Assembly: GCA_024742475.1 (NCBI GenBank)
Contig: JANSYI010000003.1
Coordinates: 186,001-250,000 of the forward strand
From: a bacterium
GTDB lineage: Bacteria; Myxococcota_A; Polyangia; Nannocystales; Nannocystaceae
Direction: 5' to 3'
DNA: 64,000 nt
Shown here: in pieces, positions 23,504 through 31,961 of the stretch
How positions within the stretch are numbered: position 1 is the first letter of the stretch
How the letters are laid out: each line of letters opens with the position of its first letter
Made by a program: the position numbers and the translations under genes
The notes under the pieces: model-generated
The model's database searches: none
The model's input: the letters and a program-made list of their open reading frames with translations, nothing else
Told to the model about the DNA's origin: nothing

Positions 23504-25240
23504 TCATGAAGACACTGCCGCCTCGCGATCGATCGCGAGAAAACCGGCGAACCGCGCATCCTCGGGGCACAGTCGCGTCGCGCGCTCGAGTCCGGCGGCC
23601 AATGCGGAGAACCACTGCGGCTGCGTCTCGAACACGTTCTGCCGCCCGAGCTTGTCGAGCACCCCGGAGCGCTCGAGGACCTCGTAGGAGGAGCGCGTGA
23701 CGCCGGCGAGCACGAGCACGTTGCCCTGGCGTCGGGTCAGCGTGGCGAGCTCGCCGAGCATCGACGCCGTCGTGGCGTCCAGGCCTGCGGCGCGCTTGAG
23801 TCGAACGACGAGGACACGCGTCGTCGGCTCGGTGAGCACTGCGGCCAGAGCGTCGCGCAGCTCCCCGGCTGCCCCAAAGAACAGCGCGCCCTCGACCTGC
23901 AGCACGCGTATCGGGCCCGGTGCCCTCTCATCGTCGGCGTCGGCCTCCGCCAGCCGAGCACCCTCGGGGACGAGCTCTGTCACGCGAACCAGGCGAGCGC
24001 GGCGAAGGAAGAGAATCAGGCTCAGACCCACGCCGAGGTAGATCGCGACGTCCAGCGAGAACACCCAGGTGCCGAGCATGGTCACGGCGAAGGCCACCGC
24101 GTCTTCAGCCGAGGCACGACAGACCGATTTGATCCGCTCGAGGTCGACCAAGTCGTAGGCGACGACGAACAGCAGCCCTGCCAGGCTCGAGATCGGCGTG
24201 TGGTCCAGGAGCGGTCCCAAGGTGGCGAGCGCGACCAGCATCAGAGCGCCACCGAGGATGCCCGCGATGCGGGTGCGCGCGCCCGCTCGCTCGTTGAGCG
24301 CCGAGCGGGCCAAGCTCCCGCTGATCGGATAGCCGCCGAAGAACCCCGCGGCGATGTTGGCGAGCCCTTGCCCGAAGAACTCGGTCGAGGCGTCCAGAGG
24401 TTTTCCGGTGCGCGACGAGACCGAGCGCGCGACGCTGCTCGACTCGACGAGGGAGAGCACCGCGCATGCGACCGCGAGCGGGAGAAGTCCGGGGGCGAGC
24501 GAGAGGTCGGGGAGGGTGAGCGGCGGCAGGCCGGCGGGGATCGGCTGCAGGTCCGAGAGCACCCTCAGCCCGCGCGCCTCGAGGTCGAGGGCGACGTTGA
24601 CGAGCAGGCCCAGGGTCATTGCGACGATCGCCGAGGGAATGCGCCGCTTCGTCTTTGCGCTCAGCGTGCGCAGGGCGATGACCAAGAGCACGGTGCCGAC
24701 CGTCATCGCGACCGCGAGCGGCTGGGTCTCGCCGAGCGTGCTCACCCACCCCTCCAGCGTGACCCATAGGCGACCGCCGGGGCCGTCGGTTCCGGTCGCG
24801 TTGTGCAGCTGCCCGACGCCGATCAAGACGCCCGCGCCGGTGATGTAGCCGAGCACGACCGCGGTGGAGATGAAGTCCACCAGCGACCCCAGCCGCAGCA
24901 CCCCTGCGCTGGCTTGAAAGAGGCCGACGAGCAGCGCGAGCGTGAGCGCGAGGGCCGTCGGATCGGCGCCGAGCTCGGGAGCCAGCGAGGCGCCGACCAG
25001 CAGGCTCAGCGCGTTGGTCGGCCCGGCGATGACGAGAGGAGAGCTGCGAAGCAGCGATCCGATGATCGCGGGGATCGCCGCGGCGTAGAGGCCTACGACG
25101 GGCGGAAGCCCGGCGATCGTCGCGTAGGCGAGGCCTTGGGGGACCCCGAGGAACAACACGGTGACCGCCGCGAGCGCGTCCGGCCCCACCGCGTCGCGGG
25201 GATACCGTTGCAGGGGAGGGATGGGGAGCCAGCGCGGCAT
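23504..25240 (-). CDS. SulP family transporter with STAS domain (second copy)
   Basis: A 578-residue SulP transporter, divergent from the copy at 14271. Signature VPQGLAYATIAGLPPVVGLY lies near residues 30-50 and FFGGYPISGSLARSALN in the later membrane part; the STAS domain occupies about 445-560. ATG at 25240 is preferred over the 10-codon-longer start. Cargo could be sulfate, bicarbonate or a carboxylate; nothing in the context decides. It lies between the globin gene and the efflux operon, all on the minus strand, with a 130-base gap before the adaptor gene. Confidence 0.9.
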   Translation of the reverse strand: MPRWLPIPPLQRYPRDAVGPDALAAVTVLFLGVPQGLAYATIAGLPPVVGLYAAAIPAIIGSLLRSSPLVIAGPTNALSLLVGASLAPELGADPTALALTLALLVGLFQASAGVLRLGSLVDFISTAVVLGYITGAGVLIGVGQLHNATGTDGPGGRLWVTLEGWVSTLGETQPLAVAMTVGTVLLVIALRTLSAKTKRRIPSAIVAMTLGLLVNVALDLEARGLRVLSDLQPIPAGLPPLTLPDLSLAPGLLPLAVACAVLSLVESSSVARSVSSRTGKPLDASTEFFGQGLANIAAGFFGGYPISGSLARSALNERAGARTRIAGILGGALMLVALATLGPLLDHTPISSLAGLLFVVAYDLVDLERIKSVCRASAEDAVAFAVTMLGTWVFSLDVAIYLGVGLSLILFLRRARLVRVTELVPEGARLAEADADDERAPGPIRVLQVEGALFFGAAGELRDALAAVLTEPTTRVLVVRLKRAAGLDATTASMLGELATLTRRQGNVLVLAGVTRSSYEVLERSGVLDKLGRQNVFETQPQWFSALAAGLERATRLCPEDARFAGFLAIDREAAVSS

Positions 25241-25289
25241 GGGCGGCGATCGTCGGCGTGCGAGCTGCACGCCGCGCCCACAGCATGCC

Positions 25290-25742
25290 TCAGGAGGTCG
25301 CCGGCTGTGTGGCGCGTTCGGCCCGCTCGGCCGCGGCGCCTTGGATGGCGATGGCTGAGATCGCCTCGAGCGTCGCCGTCCAGCCGTCCTCCAGCGCGTC
25401 GTTCCAGTCCTCGCCGCTCACCTGCGCGAGCGTGGCGACGAGGCACTCGCCGACCCACGCGTACATGTGGTCTTCGACGCCGTAGTCGACGTGTTTTCGT
25501 CCGACGGCCAGCATCGTGGTCTCGACGAACTGGGGATCGTCGACCTTGGACACGAGCATCGCCACCGCTTCGGTGAGCATCTTGGCCTGCTCGTCGCGAG
25601 AGTTCCGCCCAAAGAGCGGCTGGACGGAGGGATAGCGCTCGAACAGCGTCGTATAGAAGATCTGCATCAGGTCGGGGTCCCGAGACACGACGAGTTCGAG
25701 GTTCGACTGAAGGAGCTGTGCGTTCGACACGGCGCGCACCAT
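25290..25742 (-). CDS. Single-domain bacterial globin
   Basis: A 150-residue haem globin. Landmarks are a B/C-region stretch IFYTTLFERYPSVQPLFG with the conserved Phe at CD1, and GRKHVDYGV containing the proximal His (F8), followed by the long G/H helices. It resembles Vitreoscilla haemoglobin and the globin part of flavohaemoglobins, but no reductase domain follows. Such proteins bind O2 or NO in the cytosol. Start ATG at 25742 gives the family length. A TATC-T-GATA dyad lies 14 bases upstream of the start. The neighbour upstream encodes a CxxC lipoprotein, so a redox or nitrosative theme is possible. Confidence 0.88.
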   Translation of the reverse strand: MVRAVSNAQLLQSNLELVVSRDPDLMQIFYTTLFERYPSVQPLFGRNSRDEQAKMLTEAVAMLVSKVDDPQFVETTMLAVGRKHVDYGVEDHMYAWVGECLVATLAQVSGEDWNDALEDGWTATLEAISAIAIQGAAAERAERATQPATS

Positions 25743-25755
25743 GCCACAAAACAGG

Positions 25756-25764
25756 TATCTGATA
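25756..25764. promoter_or_regulatory. TATC-T-GATA dyad upstream of the globin gene
   Basis: A short AT-rich palindrome in a locally AT-rich 59-bp gap between the CxxC lipoprotein and globin genes, next to a run of six T. It may be a -10 element or an operator; there is no match to a regulator consensus that I can be sure of. Confidence 0.35.
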
Positions 25765-25801
25765 TGCTCTTTTTTCGTCGCCGCGCGTCGGGGGTCCGGA
25801 C

Positions 25802-26482
25802 TCAGGCGCCGAGGAGCTCGTCGATGGCCTCGCCGAGGTCGGCGAAATCCTCGGGCTCGACCGCGGAGTAGATCACCTCGTTGCGAGCGTTGGAGAACAT
25901 GACGGTGCGGCTCTTGGTGATGTTGTAGTAGTCCTCCCAGACCTCGTTCTTGCCGCCCTCGGGCGCGGGAACGACCACCGGAAAGTCGACGCCGAGCTCG
26001 GCCTTGAGGGCCTTGGCCTTGGCCTTGGCGGCTTCGGCATCCTTGGGGGTGATCGCTTTGCCGCCCTCGATGTCGGTGATCACCGCAAAGGCCTTGACCT
26101 TGTCGGCGCCATACTTCTTGACGATCGCGTCGAGGTCCTCGAGGTCCTTGCGGAAGGCCTCGTCGTCGGCGGAGCCCACGGCCATGAGCTTGGGGTTGCT
26201 CCCGTAGCGGCACACCTGGCAGTACTCCTCGCCGTCGTCGCAGTTGAGGATTTGAAAGGCCTTGAGCTTTCCGCCCCGGCCCAGGCCGCTGTCGGCGAGC
26301 ACGCGGTCGTCCTTCTTGGCGTCCTTCTTGGGTGGGGCCTTCGCTTGGGGGCCGGTCTCCGCCTTCTTCTCGGCAGCCTCCGGCGCGTCGGCCTTTGCGC
26401 CGTCCTTTTTGCCGTCCTCACCTCCGCCATCGCAGGCGGGAAGAAGAAGCGCGGCGGTCAACATCAGCGAGATCCTGCTCAT
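25802..26482 (-). CDS. Lipoprotein with thioredoxin-like CxxC domain
   Basis: A 226-residue protein. ATG at 26482 begins a signal peptide with lipobox LLPAC. Residues 18-60 are a Lys/Ala/Asp-rich linker. The globular part (about 60-226) has EEYCQVCRYG, a CxxC in the position expected of a redoxin, followed by an FAVITDIEGG strand, an NITKSRTVMFSNARNEV segment and a C-terminal helix, consistent with a thioredoxin-like fold. The protein would face the periplasm. It is followed by the globin gene on the same strand and is divergent from the Tat-exported TldD gene. Redox role is inferred from the motif. Confidence 0.65.
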   Translation of the reverse strand: MSRISLMLTAALLLPACDGGGEDGKKDGAKADAPEAAEKKAETGPQAKAPPKKDAKKDDRVLADSGLGRGGKLKAFQILNCDDGEEYCQVCRYGSNPKLMAVGSADDEAFRKDLEDLDAIVKKYGADKVKAFAVITDIEGGKAITPKDAEAAKAKAKALKAELGVDFPVVVPAPEGGKNEVWEDYYNITKSRTVMFSNARNEVIYSAVEPEDFADLGEAIDELLGA

Positions 26483-26543
26483 GCGCCGCAGGATGACCCG
26501 AGCGGGGCCCACAGACCAGCGAACGTGCTGTATCGTCCGGCGC

Positions 26544-28181
26544 ATGTCGTCGTATCGGCGTGATTTCCTGACGCTCTCGGGATTGGCCACCGCGTCGCTG
26601 CTGCTGCCGGGCCGGACGTGGGCCATGCCCAGCGGGGCCAAGAAACCGGCTCCGCTCACGCCCCCGCCCAGTGCCGCGGCGTCGGCTGCCGTCGTGGCGA
26701 AGAGCCGGGTGCCCGCCGACATCCCCATCGCCAAGAAGGCGGTCGAGGCGGCGATCGCCGCGGGGGCCAGCTACGCCGACGCGCGACTGGTGGTCTACCG
26801 GACCGAGTCGATCGGGGTGCGTGACGACCACGTCCAGGCGATCAAACACGGGGAGGACTACGGCATCGGCGTGCGCGTCATCGCCGATGGAGGCTGGGGC
26901 TTCGCGGCCGCGCCCCGCGTCGACGCAAAGACGGCGACCACGTTGGCCAAGACCGCGGTCGATTCGGCCAAGCGCTCGGGCAAGATGCTGCGCGAGCTCG
27001 GGCGTCCACCCGTCGCGTGGGTGGGCGCGCCGGTGGCCAAGGGCACATGGGTCGCGCCCTTCGAGGAGGACCCCTTCAGTGTCTCCTTGGCCGACAAGGC
27101 GGAGATGTTTGTCGACGCGGCCAAGGCCGTCATGAAGGTGCCCGGGGTCGCGCACGCCTCCGCGGGCGTAGCGCTCGTCGGAGAAGACCGCGCCTTCGTC
27201 AGCAGCGAGGGCGCCGAGGTTCACCAGATCGCCTATCGCCTCGCGCCGAGGCTCACCGCGTCGGTCGTCAGCGAGCGTCTAGGACGCTTCGCGAGCCGTG
27301 ACCTCGAGGTGCCCGGCATGCAGGCCGGGTGGGAGTACGTCCGCGAGATCGACATGCTCGGCAGCGCGCCGCAGGTGGCCCAAGACGCGCTGCGCAAGCT
27401 TCACGCCAGCCCGGTCACTCCGGGGGCACGCGCGGTCATCCTCGCCCCGAGCAACCTGTGGCTGACGATTCACGAGAGCATCGGTCACCCCACCGAGCTC
27501 GACCGCGCCATGGGCCTCGAGGCCGACATGGCCGGCACGAGCTTCTTGCGGCCCGCCGACGCGGGGTCGCGCAAGATCGCCGCCGAGGGCGTGAACCTGG
27601 TCGCCGATCGGACGCAGCCGGGCGGGCTCGCCACCGTGGGCTGGGACGACGATGGCGTGCAGCCGGGGCGCTGGGACATCGTGCGCGATGGCACCTTCGT
27701 CGGCTGGCAGACCACCCGCGACCAGGCGGGCTGGGCGGGCAAGTCGCAGAGCCGAGGATGCAGCTACGGCCAGCGCTACTCCGGGGTCGCCTTTCAGCGC
27801 ATGCCCAACGTCAGCCTGCAGCCCGGTGCCGAGGGGTACACCACCGAAGACCTGATCAACGCGACCGAGGATGGGGTGCTCATCTCTGGGCGCGGCAGCT
27901 GGTCCATCGACCAGCAGCGCTACAACTTCCAGTTCTCCGGCCAGATGTTCTGGGAGGTCAAGCGCGGGCGCATCACCCGGCCGCTGCGCGACGTGGCCTA
28001 TCAGGCCAACACGGTCGACTTCTGGAACTCGTGCGACATGCTCGGCGGCGAGGGCACCTACCGGGTGTTCGGGACGTTCGGCGACGGCAAGGGCCAACCC
28101 ATGCAATCCAACGCGGTGAGTCACGGCTGCCCGCCGGCTCGCTTCGAAGCCAACATCGTGAACACCGGAGGTGGCAAGTGA
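26544..28181 (+). CDS. tldD: TldD-family metalloprotease with Tat signal
   Basis: A 545-residue protein. The C-terminal 470 residues are TldD: the zinc site HESIGHPTELDRAMG and a later WNSCDMLGGEG region. TldD/TldE heterodimers degrade unfolded peptides (E. coli: microcin B17 maturation, CcdA turnover) by cleaving chains threaded into the zinc site. Unlike E. coli TldD, this one begins with a twin-arginine signal: YRRDFLTLSGLATASLLLPG, followed by an Ala/Pro-rich linker to about residue 60. So it is probably exported folded with its metal. ATG at 26544 is needed for the signal. It overlaps tldE by 4 bases. Confidence 0.92.
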   Translation: MSSYRRDFLTLSGLATASLLLPGRTWAMPSGAKKPAPLTPPPSAAASAAVVAKSRVPADIPIAKKAVEAAIAAGASYADARLVVYRTESIGVRDDHVQAIKHGEDYGIGVRVIADGGWGFAAAPRVDAKTATTLAKTAVDSAKRSGKMLRELGRPPVAWVGAPVAKGTWVAPFEEDPFSVSLADKAEMFVDAAKAVMKVPGVAHASAGVALVGEDRAFVSSEGAEVHQIAYRLAPRLTASVVSERLGRFASRDLEVPGMQAGWEYVREIDMLGSAPQVAQDALRKLHASPVTPGARAVILAPSNLWLTIHESIGHPTELDRAMGLEADMAGTSFLRPADAGSRKIAAEGVNLVADRTQPGGLATVGWDDDGVQPGRWDIVRDGTFVGWQTTRDQAGWAGKSQSRGCSYGQRYSGVAFQRMPNVSLQPGAEGYTTEDLINATEDGVLISGRGSWSIDQQRYNFQFSGQMFWEVKRGRITRPLRDVAYQANTVDFWNSCDMLGGEGTYRVFGTFGDGKGQPMQSNAVSHGCPPARFEANIVNTGGGK

Positions 28182-29515
28182 GCCTTCGACAAAACCAAAC
28201 CAAGGCCATCATCACCCAAGCCCTCGAGCAGGCGTCGCTCGGAGACGTTCGCGTGTCCGTGTCCGCCAGCAAGGGGGGCAACGCGCGCTGGGGCGACTCG
28301 ATGCCAACGACCAGCGGCGACATCGAGCGCCTCACCGTGTCGGTCACCGCCGTCACCCGCGACGGTCGCAAGGCCACCGCGCAGAGCAACGACACCTCCA
28401 AGTCGGGGTTGGCCAAGCTCGTGGCCCAGGCCGAATCGATGGCTGCGCTCTCGCCCGTCGACCCCGAGATCATGCCCCCGCGGGGGGAGACCCGCTACCT
28501 CGCCGCCAAGGCCTTCGACCGCAAGGTCTCGACGATGAAGGCCGCCACGAGGGCTCCGATCGTGCAGTCGGCGATCGAGGCGGGGACGAGTCAGGGGCTG
28601 GCGATGTCCGGCTACCTGGCGCACAGCGACCGGACGGTGGCCGCGGGCGACCGCGCCGGGCTGTTCGGCTACACTCGCTCGACGCAGCTTCGCGCGAGCA
28701 CGACGGCGCGCACGGCCGACGGCACGGGTAGCGCCAAGGCGGCGCGCGTCGGGTTTGGCGCGAGCACCGTCGATGGCGACGCGCTCGCCTCGGAGGCGGC
28801 GCTGTGGGCTCTACGCAGCAAGGAGCCCACGCCGCTCGACCCGGGTGACTACACGGTCATCTTGGCGCCGCAGGCCGTCTCCGACCTCCTCGGCTTCCTG
28901 GTGGGGGCGATGTCGCATCGCGCGGCGGTCGAGGGACGCAGCTTCTTCTCCGCGCCCGGCGGCAAGACCAAGATCGGACAGGCGCTGTTCCACCCCTCGA
29001 TCACGCTGCGCTCCGACCCGACCGACGCGAAGAACCCGGCGGCGGTGATGACGACGGACGGTGATCCTCAGCCGATGGTCACGTGGATCGAAAAGGGCGT
29101 GCTGCGGGCGCTCCGAGCGGGCCGCTTCTGGGGCGACCAGGCCGGCGTGCCCGTGCGGCCCTCGCCGTCCTCGCTGCACCTGTCGGGCGGCGCGTCCACC
29201 GACTCCCTGCTCGACCTCATCGGCAAGGTCGACAAGGGCGTGTTGGTCAGCCGCCTCTGGTACAACCGCATGTTGCAGCCGCGCACGATCACCTCCACGG
29301 GTCTCACCCGCGACGGCACCTTCTGGATCGAGGGCGGCAAGATCGTCCGTCCGGTCAAGAACCTCCGCTACAACGACAGCGTCGTCACGCTGCTGTCCAA
29401 CGTGGCGGAGATGGGGGCGCCCGTGCGGGCAGGGGGCACGACCGACCGTACCGACGTCGTCCCCCCGATGATCGTCGATGGCTTCCACTTCGACAGTACA
29501 TCCGACGCGGTGTAG
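28178..29515 (+). CDS. tldE: TldE/PmbA-family partner subunit
   Basis: A 445-residue TldE-like protein, the metal-free partner of TldD. GTG at 28178 overlaps the tldD stop. Recognisable parts are VRVSVSASKGGNARW at the N terminus, a central GLFGYTRSTQLRAST, and the C-terminal YNDSVVTLLSNVAEMG. It has no signal peptide of its own, whereas TldD carries a Tat signal. If the two work as a heterodimer, TldE would have to travel with TldD through the Tat pore (hitch-hiking), or the complex forms only in the cytosol. The tight overlap argues for stoichiometric synthesis. Confidence 0.9.
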   Translation: MSLRQNQTKAIITQALEQASLGDVRVSVSASKGGNARWGDSMPTTSGDIERLTVSVTAVTRDGRKATAQSNDTSKSGLAKLVAQAESMAALSPVDPEIMPPRGETRYLAAKAFDRKVSTMKAATRAPIVQSAIEAGTSQGLAMSGYLAHSDRTVAAGDRAGLFGYTRSTQLRASTTARTADGTGSAKAARVGFGASTVDGDALASEAALWALRSKEPTPLDPGDYTVILAPQAVSDLLGFLVGAMSHRAAVEGRSFFSAPGGKTKIGQALFHPSITLRSDPTDAKNPAAVMTTDGDPQPMVTWIEKGVLRALRAGRFWGDQAGVPVRPSPSSLHLSGGASTDSLLDLIGKVDKGVLVSRLWYNRMLQPRTITSTGLTRDGTFWIEGGKIVRPVKNLRYNDSVVTLLSNVAEMGAPVRAGGTTDRTDVVPPMIVDGFHFDSTSDAV

Positions 29516-29594
29516 GACAACCCGCCACCGAAGTTGCCCTTTTCGGGCCGTTCGCCCTCAAGGATGCGCAGCGCCGTCCGATGTAAATCGTGTG

Positions 29595-29864
29595 ATGCCC
29601 AGCGCCGCTTTGCTCGAGTTTCCCGTCGTCTGCTCGGTCGCGGAGCGTGCCGCGAACGATCGCCCCATGGTCGGCACGCCGATCGAGCTGCCGGAGGAGA
29701 TGTGCATGTGGGACCTCTTCGCGGCGATTCAGGACGCCGTCGATGAGCTGGGCGCCACGCCCTCGGAAGCCGACGCGCTCGTGATGGCGGCGTACTTCGA
29801 CGTTCAGCAGTTCGTCGTGTCGGGCTCGTCCGACGAGCGAGGCGAATCGGCCAGCTGGGCGTAG
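29595..29864 (+). CDS. Small hypothetical protein, 89 aa
   Basis: No family recognised. ATG at 29595 gives an 89-residue acidic, probably helical protein with PEEMCMWDLFAAIQDAVDELG and EADALVMAAYFDVQQF, a composition that looks real rather than random. Codon bias is like the neighbours. Its last 61 bases overlap the convergent YihY gene, so the extreme C terminus could be shorter in function. It follows tldE by 79 bases and may be in that operon. Confidence 0.55.
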   Translation: MPSAALLEFPVVCSVAERAANDRPMVGTPIELPEEMCMWDLFAAIQDAVDELGATPSEADALVMAAYFDVQQFVVSGSSDERGESASWA

Positions 29865-31156
29865 GTCAGATCGCCCACGAGCGCCTCGCGGGCGTCGTCG
29901 ATGCGCCGCCAGACGTCACCGAGGCGGTCGCGCCGCGGGTTGCGAGCGTGGTCGCGGTCGAAGAGCTCGACCACCTCGAGCACGCGGATCTGATCGAGCG
30001 GCCGGCCGGGCACCCAGCGTCGCCCGGCACCCTCCGCGTCGAGCACGAGCCCTTCGCGCTCGAGCCGCGCCAACGACTCTTGGACCACGTCGAGGCTCAG
30101 GCCGAAGCGTTCGGCGAGATCGTCTTCACCCATGCCCGCCTCGCGGCGCGCGTAGTGGTCGGCGACCGCGAGCATCAGGCGCGCAGCAGTGCGACCCGAG
30201 GGCTGTTGGATCGCGAGCTTGTCGAGCACGTAGCGGTTGAGGTAGCCCATCAACGCGATCGGGCCGCGATGCTGGGTGACGTAGGCGATCTGTGCGCCAA
30301 GGAGCACGACCATCCACGAGAGGTACGACCACACCAGCAGGATCGGCAGGATCGCGAGCGGACCGTACAGGCCCTCGTACGTCGCGAGGGCGAACCGTGT
30401 GGCGTAGAAGCCGAAGCCGAGCTTGGCGAACTCGATGAGCGCCGCGCTGACGATGCCGCCGAGCAGCGCGCCTCGCCAGTCGACGGCGGTGTTGGGGAGG
30501 AAGCGATTGAGCGCAATCAAGCCCAGCGTGCTGGTGAGCCAGGGGATGCCCAGCGCGAACTTGATGCCGGGCACGAACGGGTGCGCGAGGCTGTAGAGCA
30601 TCAGCAGCGGACCGAGCGTGGCCAGCGTGTAGAACATGGTGAACTTCACCAGCACCGAGCGGCGCCGGTTGACCCGCCAGATGCTGTTGAAGGTGCGCTC
30701 GAGCGTCTGGAAGAGCACGAAGGCGATCGAGAGGGTGACGAGGAAGCCCCAGGCGCCCAAGTTGCCGATCGTGACGTTCTCGGCCAAGGCCAACACACCC
30801 TCGGCCATGTCGTTGGCTCGGGCGCCTTCGGGCACGAGGGACTGGAAGAGGTCGCTCAGTAGGCGGCGCCCCGACGACTCGTCCATCAAGCCGACGACGA
30901 GCAGGGCGGTGCCGATGATCGGGACGGCCGACAGCAGCGTGTGCAGCGTGAGGACCGCGGCCATGCCTGCGCAGCGATCTTCGACGAAGAAGCGACGGGA
31001 GACGTAAGCGCCGAGCAGGTAGAGCTTGCGGCCCCCGGAGACGTCGTACTCGGGCGCCTGGGGGACGATCTGTCCGCGCGCGCGCACGAGGGCGTCACGG
31101 GCGAGGGTCCACCACCGAGGAGCCTTGGCAGACTCCCGCGGCGCCTCATCGTTCAC
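29804..31156 (-). CDS. YihY/BrkB-family membrane protein with C-terminal winged-helix-like part
   Basis: A 450-residue protein. Residues 40-310 form the YihY/BrkB membrane domain with six spans; landmarks are a DRCAGMAAVLTLHTLLSAVP segment and, later, WRGALLGGIVSAALIE, YGPLAILPILLVWSYLSW and LLGAQIAYV. The C-terminal 130 residues are cytosolic and include a likely winged helix (DDLAERFGLSLDVVQESLARL), an addition seen in many myxobacterial and proteobacterial members. Function of the family is unsettled (early claims of RNase BN were wrong). It overlaps the upstream gene by 4 bases. Confidence 0.88.
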   Translation of the reverse strand: MNDEAPRESAKAPRWWTLARDALVRARGQIVPQAPEYDVSGGRKLYLLGAYVSRRFFVEDRCAGMAAVLTLHTLLSAVPIIGTALLVVGLMDESSGRRLLSDLFQSLVPEGARANDMAEGVLALAENVTIGNLGAWGFLVTLSIAFVLFQTLERTFNSIWRVNRRRSVLVKFTMFYTLATLGPLLMLYSLAHPFVPGIKFALGIPWLTSTLGLIALNRFLPNTAVDWRGALLGGIVSAALIEFAKLGFGFYATRFALATYEGLYGPLAILPILLVWSYLSWMVVLLGAQIAYVTQHRGPIALMGYLNRYVLDKLAIQQPSGRTAARLMLAVADHYARREAGMGEDDLAERFGLSLDVVQESLARLEREGLVLDAEGAGRRWVPGRPLDQIRVLEVVELFDRDHARNPRRDRLGDVWRRIDDAREALVGDLTYAQLADSPRSSDEPDTTNC

Positions 31157-31932
31157 GCCTCTCCGCCGGCGCGCTGCGGAGGCTTCTTCGGAGCCTTGGG
31201 GCGAGAGGCCTTCTTCTGGGCCTGGATCGAGCTGCGCAGCGGCTCGGCAAGGGACTCGAGGGCCTCGCGCAGCTTGCCCAGCGCCTTCTCGACCGGAGCG
31301 ACCTGGTCGTCGGCGAGTCCCTCGATCTCGGGCAGGAGGTCGGCGAGCTTGCGCGCGGCGCCCAGCGCCTTGGTGATCGTGTCGAGCTCTTCGGCGCCCT
31401 GTGGCTTGGGTCGGAGGATCGGGTCGAAGCGTTTTCGCAGCTCGGCGACCGACTGCCCCTCGTCGAACACGGCGTGGCGGAGATCCTTGAGGACCTCGCG
31501 CGGCGCCGGCGGGGCCTCACCGCTGTTGGGCGCTCGCTGCTGCGGCGGCTTGTTGGCGGCCTGCACCGCCTTGCCGAAGTAGTCGACGGCCTGGATGCTG
31601 GGAACTTCCTTTTCGACGCCATCCCAGCGCAGCACCGAGGGCGCGAGCCGCTTGAGGGTGGAGAACGACATCACGAGCTTGTCGACCGTGGGGCGACGCA
31701 GGTGGAGCTCTTGCGTGCAGTAGCCGTAGAAGTCGTCGTAGCCCCAACCCTCGTAGGACCCGGCATCCCGGATCTGCACCAGCGTCTGGGCGAGCTCCAC
31801 CCACGAACGCTTGAAGGCTTGAGTGATGCGAAGCGCATCGAGGCGGAGGGGGTCGGCACCGCTCTGCTCGAGTCTCTCGAGGAGAGCGGCTATCTTCTCA
31901 CTGGCACGCGCCACGGCCGCCTCATATAGCAC
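31153..31932 (-). CDS. Hypothetical helical cytosolic protein
   Basis: A 259-residue protein, no family recognised. The first half is helical with YEGWGYDDFYGYCTQELHLR and TVDKLVMSFSTLKRL, reminiscent of a DNA- or protein-binding helical module; the second half has a Gln/Pro linker followed by a likely coiled coil (about 170-235) and a Lys/Pro-rich tail (KKASRPKAPKKPP). No signal peptide. The basic tail and helical core would suit nucleic-acid binding, which is a guess. It is cotranslated (4-base overlap) with the YihY-family gene and is divergent from a kinase gene, 29 bases away. Confidence 0.6.
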   Translation of the reverse strand: MLYEAAVARASEKIAALLERLEQSGADPLRLDALRITQAFKRSWVELAQTLVQIRDAGSYEGWGYDDFYGYCTQELHLRRPTVDKLVMSFSTLKRLAPSVLRWDGVEKEVPSIQAVDYFGKAVQAANKPPQQRAPNSGEAPPAPREVLKDLRHAVFDEGQSVAELRKRFDPILRPKPQGAEELDTITKALGAARKLADLLPEIEGLADDQVAPVEKALGKLREALESLAEPLRSSIQAQKKASRPKAPKKPPQRAGGEA

Positions 31933-31961
31933 CGGCCCGCCCGCGGTGGTACCTTGGCGTC

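Noticed and set aside
29804..31156. Ribonuclease BN
   Set aside because: Old family label for YihY/BrkB proteins that was shown to be mistaken; the protein is an integral membrane protein.
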